From the NCBI GenBank assembly GCA_030749725.1, contig JASMJM010000018.1:1-52485 (forward strand): DNA of 52,485 nucleotides. The letters run 5' to 3'. The first letter of the stretch is position 1. Each line of letters starts with the position of its first letter. The translations under genes were made by a program, and so were the position numbers. Below are positions 25,880-35,259 of the stretch, piece by piece. A model generated the notes under the pieces. It ran no database searches. It was not told the DNA's origin and saw only the letters and a list, made by a program, of their open reading frames with translations. This DNA comes from Pseudomonadales bacterium. GTDB lineage: Bacteria > Pseudomonadota > Gammaproteobacteria > Pseudomonadales > Azotimanducaceae.

Positions 25880-26671
25880 ATGCACAACCGTCCAATCTCC
25901 GATACAGGCGTTCATGTTTCCCCGGTTGGTCTGGGCACAGTCAAGTTTGGCAGAAATACGCATGTGAAATATCCTCAGAAGTTCCAGATTCCCAACGACA
26001 GGTCCCTGGCGAACCTGCTGGCAACGGCTCGAGAACTGGGCATCAATCTGCTCGACACTGCACCCTCCTACGGTACCAGCGAAGCACGTCTGGGGCAGTT
26101 GCTCAAGCAGGAACGAAGGGAGTGGGTGATCTCATCCAAAGTCGGCGAACAATATCTCGATGGTGTGTCAAGATTTAGCTTCGGCGGTGACGCCGTCAGA
26201 AAGAGCGTTGAAACCAGTTTAGCCATGCTGGCTACCGACTACATCGATATCGTACTGGTGCATTCCGATGGCAATGAGCGCCATATCATCCGCGAGTTGG
26301 ATACACTGGACGCTCTCAGCCGTCTGAAAGACCGGGGAACTATCAGATGCTTTGGAGTCTCCAGCAAATCAGTGGAGGGTGGTCTGCTGGCTCTTGAACA
26401 CAGCGATCTTGTCATGGTGACCTACAACTTGAATTACACGGCTGAAGAGACAGTCCTGAACCAGGCACTTGCCACCAACAAGGGGGTCTTCATCAAGAAA
26501 GCGTTGGCTAGTGGCGCTCTATCTCAGGCTGAGAATAGGGAGGGTGCTTTAGAGGATGCCCTGTCATTTGCCTGCAAACATCCGGCAGTCACTTCCGTGA
26601 TTGTTGGAACCATTGACGGAAATCACTTGCGGGAAAATGTTGCCATTGTCGACAGGAATATGAACCCGTAG
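25880..26671 (+). CDS. Aldo/keto reductase
   Basis: This is an NAD(P)H-dependent reductase of the aldo/keto reductase superfamily, of unknown substrate. The catalytic tetrad can be placed: Asp and Tyr in LLDTAPSYGTSEARLG, Lys in VISSKVGEQYL and His in IVLVHSDG. The 263 residues are somewhat short for the family (about 290-330), with a compact C-terminus ending in a conserved AVTSVIVGT nucleotide-binding strand. It is coupled to the FAD oxidoreductase upstream. Fifty base pairs separate its stop from that of the convergent hldE, and that gap holds the solo inverted-repeat end. Confidence 0.88.
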   Translation: MHNRPISDTGVHVSPVGLGTVKFGRNTHVKYPQKFQIPNDRSLANLLATARELGINLLDTAPSYGTSEARLGQLLKQERREWVISSKVGEQYLDGVSRFSFGGDAVRKSVETSLAMLATDYIDIVLVHSDGNERHIIRELDTLDALSRLKDRGTIRCFGVSSKSVEGGLLALEHSDLVMVTYNLNYTAEETVLNQALATNKGVFIKKALASGALSQAENREGALEDALSFACKHPAVTSVIVGTIDGNHLRENVAIVDRNMNP

Positions 26672-26675
26672 TTAG

Positions 26676-26710
26676 TACTAAGGCCACGTGGTTGTGGGAC
26701 AGTACACTAG
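26676..26710. mobile_element. Solo end of the MITE-like element
   Basis: The segment 26680-26710 matches the right end of the 23,000 element (23143-23173) at 25 of 31 positions without gaps, including GGGACAG and the terminal ACTAG. No partner arm is seen nearby. It occupies the gap between the convergent stops of the aldo/keto reductase and hldE. Confidence 0.6.
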
Positions 26711-26721
26711 CTATAACCCAT

Positions 26722-28143
26722 CTACAATTCACGGATCTTCTCGACCAGGTCACTGGTCGAGCTGTGATCCACAAATTTGAGCACCTTTACATCTCCGTTG
26801 TAGCGCTTCACAATATCTGCGCCGACCACTTCTCCAAGTTTGTAGTCGCCCCCTTTGACGAGTACTTCCGGTTTGATCCTGTCAAGCAGCCTTTCCGGTG
26901 TGTCTTCAGAAAAGGGAACCACCCAATCGACCGACTCCAACGCGGCTAGAATGATCATGCGCCTTTCCACCTGGTTGATTGGGCGGCCCTCACCCTTGAG
27001 TCGCCTGACAGATTCATCATCATTGACGGCCACGATAAGTCTACTTCCCAAGGTGCGCGCTTCAGATAGGTAGTCAACGTGTCCCGCATGCAATATGTCA
27101 AAACAACCATTGGTGAAGACTATTTTTTCGCCATTGCTGCGGGCGGATTCGACTGCAACCACGAGTTGCTCTTCAGATAACACTCCCTTTTCGAAATCAA
27201 ATTCAGCAGCCACTTCATGACGAAGTTCCGGCGCACTGATGCTCACCGTGCCGGCATGCGTAACCACCATGCCGCCTGCAATATTAGCTAACGCAATTGA
27301 GTCTACCAGGGATTTCCCCGCAGCCAGGGAAGCTGCCAGAACGGCGATGGATGTGTCCCCCGCTCCGGTCACATCAAATACTTCCCTGGAACGGGCTGGG
27401 AAGTGCATCTCCTGCATGCCAGGTCGTATCAGAGTCATACCCTGACCGCCCTGTGTCACCAAGAGCGCCTCGATCTGATGGTCCCTGATAAGCCGCTCAC
27501 TCTTTTCAGCCATCTCTTTCTCTGACTGCCAAGGGCCGATCGCCTTTTGCAGTTCCCTGCGATTGGGTTTAACGACCATTGCGCCACGATAGACGCTGAA
27601 GTCTTTGAACTTCGGATCCACCAGGACCGGAATCTGTCTGCTGTCTGCAAGGGAGATAATTGACTGGGGGTCGGTCAGTGTTCCCTTGTCATAGTCGGAG
27701 AGAATGATCGTGTCTACTTTGTCAATGCAATTCTCCATGCGGCTCAGAATCTCTTCGGAATCGAGACTCATGTTCGTTTCAAAATCTGCACGTAACAATT
27801 GCTGATTACGGCTGATTATTCGAAGCTTTGTGATGGTTCGAGATTCAGCCGTACTGGGCAGGTCACAGATGACACCCGATGTTTCTAATTTGGCCTGCAG
27901 CATCTTGCCGGCCTCGTCCCTGCCCACCATGGCGATGAGTACCGAGGCGCTGCCCAGAGCCGACAGATTTAGCGCAACGTTAGCCGCGCCTCCCGGTCTG
28001 TGTTCAATTTCATTCACCTTGATCACAGGCACGGGTGCTTCCGCAGAGACTTCGGTCGCATCACCATGCCAGTAACGATCCAACATGGCATCACCGACGA
28101 TCAGCACACGGGTATTGCTGAATCCAGGAATCTTCAGGCTCAT
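26722..28143 (-). CDS. hldE: Bifunctional heptose-7-phosphate kinase / heptose-1-phosphate adenylyltransferase HldE
   Basis: HldE makes the ADP-D-glycero-beta-D-manno-heptose precursor of ADP-heptose for the LPS core. The start at MSLKIPGFSNTRVLIVGD (28143) is preceded by GAGGTG and gives 473 residues, the family length; the frame opens 52 codons earlier. The ribokinase-like domain (about 1-320) has GDAMLDRYWHG, PGGAANVALNL and FDVTGAGDTS. The cytidylyltransferase-like domain (about 340-470) has FTNGCFDILHAGHVDYL with the HxGH motif. It is divergent from the acyltransferase at 28287. Confidence 0.97.
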   Translation of the reverse strand: MSLKIPGFSNTRVLIVGDAMLDRYWHGDATEVSAEAPVPVIKVNEIEHRPGGAANVALNLSALGSASVLIAMVGRDEAGKMLQAKLETSGVICDLPSTAESRTITKLRIISRNQQLLRADFETNMSLDSEEILSRMENCIDKVDTIILSDYDKGTLTDPQSIISLADSRQIPVLVDPKFKDFSVYRGAMVVKPNRRELQKAIGPWQSEKEMAEKSERLIRDHQIEALLVTQGGQGMTLIRPGMQEMHFPARSREVFDVTGAGDTSIAVLAASLAAGKSLVDSIALANIAGGMVVTHAGTVSISAPELRHEVAAEFDFEKGVLSEEQLVVAVESARSNGEKIVFTNGCFDILHAGHVDYLSEARTLGSRLIVAVNDDESVRRLKGEGRPINQVERRMIILAALESVDWVVPFSEDTPERLLDRIKPEVLVKGGDYKLGEVVGADIVKRYNGDVKVLKFVDHSSTSDLVEKIREL

Positions 28144-28286
28144 TGCGCACCTCGATGAACTGCCAGCCATCATATCACAGGCCCTCACCCCGCTCCTCTT
28201 ACGGGTCGCCGCTCGATTCTGGCAGGCTAGAGTCATTCTGGATATCGCGGTAGAATTCAGCGTCTCTTCTCTCAACCGGCAGTCTG

Positions 28287-29207
28287 GTGTCCAGCCCACA
28301 AAAACAGGAAAACTACGCCGATTTCTGGCACCCCAGGTATTGGATAACCTGGTTGGGTTTCTGCACAGCTTGGCTGATTACCCGATTGCCCTACCGGCTT
28401 CAACTCCAAATAGGCAGCAGTATCGGTCGGATTGGTTATCATTTGGCCAACAGTCGTCGCCACATTGTCGAAGTGAACATCTCCCTCTGTTTTCCTGCAC
28501 TGCCTCCTGAAGAGCAGGATCAGCTGGTGAGAAAAGTATTTCGATCCAGTGGCATCAGTATTGTCGAGACCGCGAATGCATGGTTGCGGAATCCTCGGGA
28601 TTTCCTCCCTCGGGTATCCATCACAGGTCTACACCATCTGGAAAACACCCTAAAGCAGGGCAATGGTGTTCTTTTGTTGGGAATGCACTTTTCAACCCTT
28701 GATCTGTGCGGGGCGGTCCTCGCCACGTATGTTGAATTTGACGTTATGTACAGGCGCAACAAGAATCGACTGCTTGACCTGATCATGAAGAAGGGCAGGC
28801 AGAAGAACTTTCCAAAGGCCATCAACCGAAACGATATTCGAGGAATATTGAACAGCCTGAAACAGGGTCATGCAGTGTGGTATGGTGCCGATCAGGACTA
28901 TGGCAGAAAGCACTCGGTGTTTGCTCCCTTCTTTGGGATTCAGGCTGCTTCCATCACCGCGACAGGACGATTCGCATCGATGACGCAATCACCTCTGATA
29001 CTGTTTACACATTTCAGGAACGAGGGTGGATCCTATCGGATTGAGCTGAGCGAACCCATCGCGGATTTCCCCAGCGGCGATGAGGTCGCCGATGCCAGCT
29101 TCATCAATCAGTTGGTTGAGCAAGCCGTCCTTAAGCAGCCGGATCAGTACTGGTGGTTGCACAGACGATTCAAGACTCGACCGGAGGGCGAGAGCAGACC
29201 CTACTGA
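28287..29207 (+). CDS. Lipid A biosynthesis acyltransferase (LpxL/HtrB family)
   Basis: Members of this family add a secondary acyl chain to Kdo-lipid A at the inner membrane. The 306 residues start at a GTG, with YADFWHPRYWITWLGFC and a hydrophobic N-terminus typical of the family. The catalytic H-x4-D motif is HFSTLD in LLLGMHFSTLDLCG. Further conserved blocks are MYRRNKNRLLDLIM, WYGADQDYGRKHSVFAPFFG and QYWWLHRRFKTRP. Whether it adds laurate or myristate cannot be read from the sequence. It is coupled to the small kinase-like gene that starts 3 bp after its stop. Confidence 0.93.
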   Translation: MSSPQKQENYADFWHPRYWITWLGFCTAWLITRLPYRLQLQIGSSIGRIGYHLANSRRHIVEVNISLCFPALPPEEQDQLVRKVFRSSGISIVETANAWLRNPRDFLPRVSITGLHHLENTLKQGNGVLLLGMHFSTLDLCGAVLATYVEFDVMYRRNKNRLLDLIMKKGRQKNFPKAINRNDIRGILNSLKQGHAVWYGADQDYGRKHSVFAPFFGIQAASITATGRFASMTQSPLILFTHFRNEGGSYRIELSEPIADFPSGDEVADASFINQLVEQAVLKQPDQYWWLHRRFKTRPEGESRPY

Positions 29208-29210
29208 GAC

Positions 29211-29882
29211 ATGAAGAGATTGAGTAAGAACGAACTGCAACGATTCGTTCAGGAAAACCAGTTACTCTTGGGTACGCTGGCAAGACCTGGGTTGATGCTG
29301 ACGTCAAATCAGCAGGTCGTTAAGTTCTTCTACCCGCGCAAATTCATTTCCACATCTCTTTTCATCCCTCAAGCCAAACGATTCCGTTCGAACAGTATGA
29401 AGCTCAAACAGCTTGGGATAACAGCTCCCGACGTCAGTGAGTTGATATTCTGTCCCGACGTACCGGTTCACATGGCTGTCTACCCATATCTGAAAGGCGA
29501 TGACTTCAGGATATTGTGCTCGAAAAACGACTACCTGTGTATTGACAGGCTGCCTGCATACATTGCCTTGTTACACGCAAAGGGTGTCTATTTCAGGGCA
29601 ATCCACCTGGGTAACATTCTACAACTGGATGAGAACGAGTTGGCGCTCGTGGACATAACAGATCTGACGGTTCGGTCAGATCGGCTAACGATATTTCAGA
29701 GGGCCCGAAATATCGCTCACCTTTTCGATTCCACAGAGGACAAGCAATTGCTGGTCGAATACGGTTTGAGACGTTTCCTCAACAGCTACTACCTGTCAGC
29801 AAATCTGTCAGATGGAAACATCAAGTGGCTGGAACGGCGACTCAAAATGGGTCTTTCAGGTGATCTAAAATCCTATTCATAG
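29211..29882 (+). CDS. Small kinase-fold protein of the LPS core region
   Basis: The 223 residues have a degenerate protein-kinase-like pattern: a lone Lys in QQVVKFFYPRK that could serve as the VAIK lysine, IHLGNIL in the place of the HxDxxxxN catalytic loop, and LALVDITDL as a DFG-like site. The catalytic Asp of the HxD motif appears to be replaced (RAIHLGN), so activity is in doubt. It sits next to the acyltransferase in an operon. PA4998 of P. aeruginosa is a protein of similar type in the matching region, as I recall. A role as a core-sugar kinase or pseudokinase is inferred from context only. Confidence 0.7.
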   Translation: MKRLSKNELQRFVQENQLLLGTLARPGLMLTSNQQVVKFFYPRKFISTSLFIPQAKRFRSNSMKLKQLGITAPDVSELIFCPDVPVHMAVYPYLKGDDFRILCSKNDYLCIDRLPAYIALLHAKGVYFRAIHLGNILQLDENELALVDITDLTVRSDRLTIFQRARNIAHLFDSTEDKQLLVEYGLRRFLNSYYLSANLSDGNIKWLERRLKMGLSGDLKSYS

Positions 29883-29982
29883 CATGCCGTCTTGCCACGC
29901 TGCCAAGCGCAACAATCACTCTCGAGCAAGCAGTGCGGAGTGGGGTAGCCAAACGTGCCGGCGCTACTTTCAATCCACGTAT

Positions 29983-29998
29983 CGGCAAGCCATTGCCG
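29983..29998. terminator. Weak hairpin between convergent kinase-like and glycosyltransferase genes
   Basis: CGGCAA-GCCA-TTGCCG forms a 6-bp stem in the 131-bp gap 29883-30013. The following sequence is only AGTATTTCC, so the T-run is poor. The rest of the gap holds no gene. Confidence 0.3.
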
Positions 29999-30013
29999 AG
30001 TATTTCCTGGCGG

Positions 30014-31138
30014 CTACTCAGCCAAATTCGTCAGTAGGCCCATCTGCCAGAACTTGCCATGAAAGGCTGCACTGGAGAATTCCTTATTCAAGTGCAGATA
30101 AGCCAGTTCGACTTGCTGCTCCCGGTCGGCTGCTGTCTGCTTGCGGGCCTGTACCATCTTCAAAGCAAGGTCGTCCACGTCACCCACCCTGAAAAGAGAT
30201 CCTACATCCCCCACGACCTCCTCGGGACCCTTCGCGTCACTGCTGATGATTGGGACCCTCGCCAGCATGGCTTCCAGTAGCACCAAACCAAAGGCTTCTC
30301 TCTCGCTTGAAGTCAATACAAAGACATCCATTGCTTTCAAATACTTAGCAGCATCTGGCAGATGTCCCAGAAAAAGCACGCGATCGTTTATCTGCAATTC
30401 GTAGGCCAGTGATTTGAGCTCTGATTCTCGGCCGCCACTACCAATCAACACCAGAATTGAATCGTCAACATTCGCCTTGGCAAACGCCTCTAGTAACGTA
30501 CGGTGATCCTTTTTCCCAACTAACCGACCGACCGTGCCGAACACAAATCGGTCATTGTTGAGGCCGAGAGCCTGACGCGCTGTGGCACGGCTCTTCAATT
30601 GGCCTTCAGAATTCAGCAGGTCCAGGCCGTGGTGCAATACAAACACACGGTTTTGCTGCCTGAGTGATGGGCAGGCTGTCAGAATGTCGTCCCTTACCGA
30701 ATTGGATACAGCAATGATCTTTATCTTCCGGCGCCAGAACGTTAAGAAGAGATGTCGGGTAATTCGGTTAAATACGTGATGCTCATGTGCTACGCCGAGC
30801 AGCAGCGGTATGGAAACAAAGTAGCTGATTACGCCGGCAAGATAGATGGCTTTGTACCGGTGAGCGATTACGACGCTGAATCTCTCCTTCTGACACAATC
30901 GAAGCAGCCGGAAAATAGCCTTGAACTTTATCCCTCGCAGAGACCCCTTGCCAAGCAGGAAAAACAAGACTCTTTCACCACCTGTCTTTCCCTCAACTCC
31001 TTCGACAGGATCTCCCCTTAGATATACAGTTGTAACGGCGTAACGATTGGGATCGAAGAGTCGGACATATTTTGCGCAGACGGATGGGAACGGACCCTCT
31101 TGGTCGTGGGAGATCTGCAGCACCTTGGTTCTGTCCAC
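30014..31138 (-). CDS. Glycosyltransferase family 4, LPS core
   Basis: This is a GT-B fold retaining glycosyltransferase of 374 residues. The N-terminal half starts with VLQISHDQEGPFPS. The C-terminal nucleotide-sugar half begins near FGTVGRLVGKKDHRTLLEAF and holds the E-x7-E motif EREAFGLVLLE. It starts 3 bp after the carbamoyltransferase stop, so the two are cotranscribed. In P. aeruginosa the gene at this position is wapH (PA5004), as I recall, which adds a glucose to the core. The acceptor here is not shown by the sequence. Confidence 0.88.
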   Translation of the reverse strand: MDRTKVLQISHDQEGPFPSVCAKYVRLFDPNRYAVTTVYLRGDPVEGVEGKTGGERVLFFLLGKGSLRGIKFKAIFRLLRLCQKERFSVVIAHRYKAIYLAGVISYFVSIPLLLGVAHEHHVFNRITRHLFLTFWRRKIKIIAVSNSVRDDILTACPSLRQQNRVFVLHHGLDLLNSEGQLKSRATARQALGLNNDRFVFGTVGRLVGKKDHRTLLEAFAKANVDDSILVLIGSGGRESELKSLAYELQINDRVLFLGHLPDAAKYLKAMDVFVLTSSEREAFGLVLLEAMLARVPIISSDAKGPEEVVGDVGSLFRVGDVDDLALKMVQARKQTAADREQQVELAYLHLNKEFSSAAFHGKFWQMGLLTNLAE

Positions 31139-31141
31139 TGC

Positions 31142-32899
31142 TTATTCGGCTTTCGTAACCAACAGGTTTTCCAGGAAAAGATACTTGAGATCAGATCCGA
31201 AGAACATGTTGAGAGCATCCTTCGGCGAACAAACCATCGGCTCCCCCCGGCGGTTCATCGATGTGTTTAGCACAGCGCCATCGCCCGTGAGCTTTTCCAT
31301 CTCTTTCAAAAGGGCGTAGTACTTTGGGTTTGTTTTTTCATCCACCACCTGCACTCTGGCGGTGCCGTCCTCGTGCACGACCTCGGGAATCCTGCTCTTC
31401 CATTCTTCCGAAACATCAAAGGTGATGGCCATAAACGGTGCAGGCTGATCGGTCTGAATTACGTCGTTGGCAATGGTATCCAAAATGCTCGGACAAAAAG
31501 GGCGCCATCTTTCACGAAACTTGATCTGCTCATTGATCCGGTTAGCGATTCCCTTATAGCTTGGACAGCCGAGAATGCTCCGACCACCCAGAGCACGAGG
31601 TCCAAATTCCATCCTTCCCTGACACCAGGCAACCGGGTTTCCCTTCACCAGCAGCTGAGCGGTCTTCTCAGCGACGTTGTCGATTACTTCAGACTTCGTT
31701 TTCTCCGGGTGAATCTTGCATGCTTCGATACACTCTTGCAACGAGTACTCGGGACCCAGAAAGACATGAGTCATTGGTTCGACTGGAACACCTCTCGCCT
31801 GACTAGCAAAAGAAGCTGCGCCAACAGCCGTGCCTGAATCACTTGCTGCCGGTTGAACGAACAATTCTTTCACGTACGGCAGTTTTACGATCTTTTGGTT
31901 GAGCTTGACATTCAGAGCACTACCCCCTGCAAACACCAGCTTTCCTGTCTCTCTGAGGATATCACCCAGGTAGAAGTCCAACAGTTCTATGGAGATCTCT
32001 TCAAAGAGTTTCTGCATCGACGCGGCATAGTGCGTGTAAGGATCGTCTGCGAAATCTCCTTTTCTTCTCGGACCCAACCAGTCGACCAGATCCTGGCCAA
32101 AATAGAATCCCTTGCTTCCTTCTTTATATCTTCTCCATCCGACCGTATTGACCATCCTGGTGTTGACTCTAATCTCTTTCCCGTCAAACTCGATCAGTCG
32201 AGACAGGTCATGTAAGTCGGGATCACCATACGGTGCCATTCCCATTACCTTGTATTCACCATCCAACATTTCAAAACCGAGATACTCGGTAAATGACCCG
32301 TAAACCTGGCCCAGAGAGTCAGGATCGTAAAACTCCTTTATCTTGCGTATCTTTCCGTTTTCACCACAACCGAAAAACGTGGTGGCAAATTCGCCTTTCC
32401 CATCGATGCCTAATATTGCGGTTTTTTCTTTGAATCCGCTTAGGTGGTAGGCGCTGCTGGCATGGGCAAGGTGATGCTCGACCGAATCAAACTCTATTCT
32501 GTTCCACGATATTCCGAGATGCTCAAGCACTCTCTTAACTTTTCTGACATTGCGACGATAGTGTCTGTTACCGTTGAATATGGCGCCCAGTGACCTATCC
32601 GGCGAATACAGGTAGCGCTTCGCATAATGCCATCTGCCTTTTGAAGCTAAGCTTATCTTGGCATAAGGAAATGCTACTACATCAACATCGTTAGGTTTGA
32701 TGCCCGCATATTTCAAGCAGAATTGAGCGGAATGAATAGGGAGTTTATTCTTGGCATGTTTTTCCCTGATGAATCTCTCTTCCTCGGCTGCGGCAACAAG
32801 TTTACCGTCAATGTAGAGAGCTGCTGAGGGATCATGTGTCAGGGCGCCTGACAAACCCAATACTGTTAGAGACAAGCTGATGGCCCCTGGCAAATGCAC
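31142..32899 (-). CDS. Carbamoyltransferase (NodU/CmcH family), LPS core
   Basis: Enzymes of this family use carbamoyl phosphate and ATP to place a carbamoyl group on a sugar hydroxyl. The 585 residues contain the Kae1-like N-terminal domain, with GLSGALTHDPSAAL, AAAEEERFIREKHAKN and the metal-binding VEHHLAHASSAY, and the C-terminal carbamoyltransferase domain with FAGGSALNVKLNQK and GRMEFGPRALGGRSIL. The start is uncertain: GTG at 32899, or TTG at 32875 preceded by AGGGG. In P. aeruginosa the matching gene (PA5005, wapO) is of the same length as I recall and gives the 7-O-carbamoyl group on the second core heptose. The same role is inferred here. Confidence 0.9.
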   Translation of the reverse strand: MHLPGAISLSLTVLGLSGALTHDPSAALYIDGKLVAAAEEERFIREKHAKNKLPIHSAQFCLKYAGIKPNDVDVVAFPYAKISLASKGRWHYAKRYLYSPDRSLGAIFNGNRHYRRNVRKVKRVLEHLGISWNRIEFDSVEHHLAHASSAYHLSGFKEKTAILGIDGKGEFATTFFGCGENGKIRKIKEFYDPDSLGQVYGSFTEYLGFEMLDGEYKVMGMAPYGDPDLHDLSRLIEFDGKEIRVNTRMVNTVGWRRYKEGSKGFYFGQDLVDWLGPRRKGDFADDPYTHYAASMQKLFEEISIELLDFYLGDILRETGKLVFAGGSALNVKLNQKIVKLPYVKELFVQPAASDSGTAVGAASFASQARGVPVEPMTHVFLGPEYSLQECIEACKIHPEKTKSEVIDNVAEKTAQLLVKGNPVAWCQGRMEFGPRALGGRSILGCPSYKGIANRINEQIKFRERWRPFCPSILDTIANDVIQTDQPAPFMAITFDVSEEWKSRIPEVVHEDGTARVQVVDEKTNPKYYALLKEMEKLTGDGAVLNTSMNRRGEPMVCSPKDALNMFFGSDLKYLFLENLLVTKAE

Positions 32900-32963
32900 A
32901 AGAGCGTATTCTAGCTTATTTGCAGAAACCCCGCCTCACCCGTTGGGCTGGTCGCCCTGGCAA

Positions 32964-34430
32964 TCATCCGGCCGATTCTGTTAGATAGTCGCTTGTTGGT
33001 TTTTGCAGCAGGCGTGCGAACTGATTACTGAGATTCGGATATTCAGCCCAGTTATCCTGAAATCGATGCATATCCTTTCCAAATGCTCGCTGAAAAGAAT
33101 GCTCCCACTTGTGCTCTTTCATGTCGTCAAGGTCGATAATGACCGGACCCGTTGCAGCCATCAGAAAGTTGCTGGCTTTCAGGTCACCGTGGGATATCTT
33201 GGCTTCACTCATATCGTGCAACAGCGCCACTATCTGTTCCATCTCGCCGTTGGGTTGATCTTTGCTTGCCAGACATCCAATCGCATCAGGTGCATCGACA
33301 AATTCAGATACAAAAAAGGCGGCTATGCGCAAGGGCCCAAGACGTCTCTCCATCATTGCTACCGGCTTCATCGCTGGGATACCCAGGAACGCCATCCGAT
33401 GTGCATTACACCAGGATGTCCAAGCCCTGCTTCTGCGCATTACCCGTTTGATCCCGTGCCAAACATTCTTGATGTTGTACCGCTTAATGACTAACAACTT
33501 GCCTGATATGTCAACCAGAGCGACTGTTGAGCTATTACCATCTTTCAGCAGCTTGCCACTGCTGATTGACGCATCCGGATCTGACATGAGCTGCTGCATC
33601 GGTTCCGTATATGCAGATCTTTCACACACTTGGTAGCTGAAGAAATCTGATCTGCACACGAACCTGGTACATTCTCTGAACGTTTTGTCCAAGTAGAGTT
33701 TCTTTCGCGTACTTCTTCGCTTCTGAATCTGGCGTAGCAATCTATCGTTTCTGGACGATTCGCTTTGCCATTGTCGGGTGCTTTCATAAACAGGGAAGAC
33801 CTGCCTCACCAGTTCATCATCCTTGGCGTAAAACTGGGCAAAGAACAGCGCCAGATTAGCCATGCACCTGGACTCGGAAATATTCTCTCCTCGATAACGA
33901 GTTTCCACTCCGCCACCATCGATTGTATGAAGATTGCCTTCGCAGAGAAGAAAGTTCGCGAGGTGAATATCCTCTTGGTATATCCCCGCGTTATGCAGTC
34001 GTGCCATCGTTATCATGACGTTGGAGAGAATGTCAATTCTCTCTGCTTCAGTTGCTGGCCCCTGCCACAAGTCGTCAAGTCCGACAGCTTCATTGAGGTA
34101 TTCGAAACCCAGTACGCGAGCATTGCGATCTTCGAGGTAACCAACCCATCTAAGCTGCGGGGTCCGAACCCCGGCTCCGGCTATCGCTTCAATACCTTGT
34201 CGCTCTTTGGTCAGGTGCCGGTCGCGGGCGCGATCGAGAAACACTTTTACTACGACAGATTCACCGTCACATTCCCCCTGTGCAACCAACCTTTTGGTGG
34301 GCAATAGGCGCAGTATGCTCCGGCATACAACTTTCTTGATTCCCTCAGCGGTAACCACTTTGAGTTCGAAGGGAAGGTCGATGTCACGTCTGGCTGCGAT
34401 TATCTCGGTGGCTGATAGTTGCTGGTGCAT
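32964..34430 (-). CDS. Double kinase-fold protein of the LPS core region
   Basis: This protein of about 488 residues has two kinase-like domains in tandem. The first has VVVKVFLD (Lys), IYQEDIHLANFLL as catalytic loop and LHTIDGGGV as the metal site. The second has LLVIKRYN, ISHGDLKASNFLM and VIIDLDDM, a fuller match to the active pattern. A GTG at 34487 would add 19 residues; the ATG at 34430 follows a better ribosome binding region. It lies 12 bp or more after the next kinase gene in the same operon. PA5006 of P. aeruginosa occupies the same place and is of similar size, as I recall. Core-heptose phosphorylation is the likely setting; the substrates are unknown. Confidence 0.82.
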   Translation of the reverse strand: MHQQLSATEIIAARRDIDLPFELKVVTAEGIKKVVCRSILRLLPTKRLVAQGECDGESVVVKVFLDRARDRHLTKERQGIEAIAGAGVRTPQLRWVGYLEDRNARVLGFEYLNEAVGLDDLWQGPATEAERIDILSNVMITMARLHNAGIYQEDIHLANFLLCEGNLHTIDGGGVETRYRGENISESRCMANLALFFAQFYAKDDELVRQVFPVYESTRQWQSESSRNDRLLRQIQKRRSTRKKLYLDKTFRECTRFVCRSDFFSYQVCERSAYTEPMQQLMSDPDASISSGKLLKDGNSSTVALVDISGKLLVIKRYNIKNVWHGIKRVMRRSRAWTSWCNAHRMAFLGIPAMKPVAMMERRLGPLRIAAFFVSEFVDAPDAIGCLASKDQPNGEMEQIVALLHDMSEAKISHGDLKASNFLMAATGPVIIDLDDMKEHKWEHSFQRAFGKDMHRFQDNWAEYPNLSNQFARLLQKPTSDYLTESAG

Positions 34431-34499
34431 CCTCTTGATTCCTACCCCTTCCCATTCTTCTTTGCGCTTCCGTGCAAACAACTCCACTGGGGTTTAGTT

Positions 34500-35249
34500 T
34501 TATTCCCTGCCTTCAAAAAAAGCCAGGATTCTCTTAATCAGGTTGCGATCACCTGATCCGATATGACTGTGATTTCTATACTTGAGGAAGAAGCTCAATC
34601 TGTCGACGCGACTCAGTTGATTCTTGGCAACTTTGTCAAGACAGGCAAGATCTTTAACGATTCCTCTTGTCAGCATTGGACCAAATGAATGCCGACCCTG
34701 AGGACAGTCGATGAAATAGACCTTGGGGTCCCTCAATCTTGTTACCAGAATGTTTCGCCACTTCAGATCATTGTGAACAAATCCATGCTGATGCATGGTG
34801 CGAACATATCCGGACAGCTGATCAAGAACCTGATCAATCCACCTATGATCGTTCAGCAATTCACTCCTCATTTTAGCCAAACTGTGGAGGTCTACTGTCC
34901 CCGTTACTTCCTCAGTTACCAGCGCGCCTCTGTGGGAAACGTTATATCCTACTTCTTCACCATAGGCAACCACCGGAGGGGTGGGTATGCCAATTACTTT
35001 GAAGAGCTGCAGGTTTTCCCACTCGGCTCTCACTCTGCTTCTACCCACATATCTACGCAGGTGCTTTCCGGCGCGCTGATACTTCTTTACGTAATAGCAC
35101 TTCCCAGCCACGTCCACCTTGACGAGGGCACTGATGGGACTGCGGGTAACCACCTCGCCTTGCATTGAGAAAACGTCATCCAGGGAGCCAAACGCCGATC
35201 TAATCTCCCTACTGACCTCATGGTCTACATTCCATACGAAAGCAGTCAT
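34500..35249 (-). CDS. LPS core kinase, WapP/InaA-like
   Basis: The 249 residues follow the pattern of small LPS sugar kinases: ALVKVDVAGKCYYVKKY supplies the ATP-binding lysine, FVHNDLKWRNILV the catalytic loop (HNDLKxxNIL) and VYFIDCPQG the metal-binding Asp. It starts 10 bp after the waaP stop. It is similar in size and place to P. aeruginosa WapP (PA5008), which phosphorylates a core heptose after WaaP. The gene context supports the same pathway, but the acceptor position cannot be told from the sequence. Confidence 0.87.
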   Translation of the reverse strand: MTAFVWNVDHEVSREIRSAFGSLDDVFSMQGEVVTRSPISALVKVDVAGKCYYVKKYQRAGKHLRRYVGRSRVRAEWENLQLFKVIGIPTPPVVAYGEEVGYNVSHRGALVTEEVTGTVDLHSLAKMRSELLNDHRWIDQVLDQLSGYVRTMHQHGFVHNDLKWRNILVTRLRDPKVYFIDCPQGRHSFGPMLTRGIVKDLACLDKVAKNQLSRVDRLSFFLKYRNHSHIGSGDRNLIKRILAFFEGRE

Positions 35250-35259
35250 TGGGACCGGT

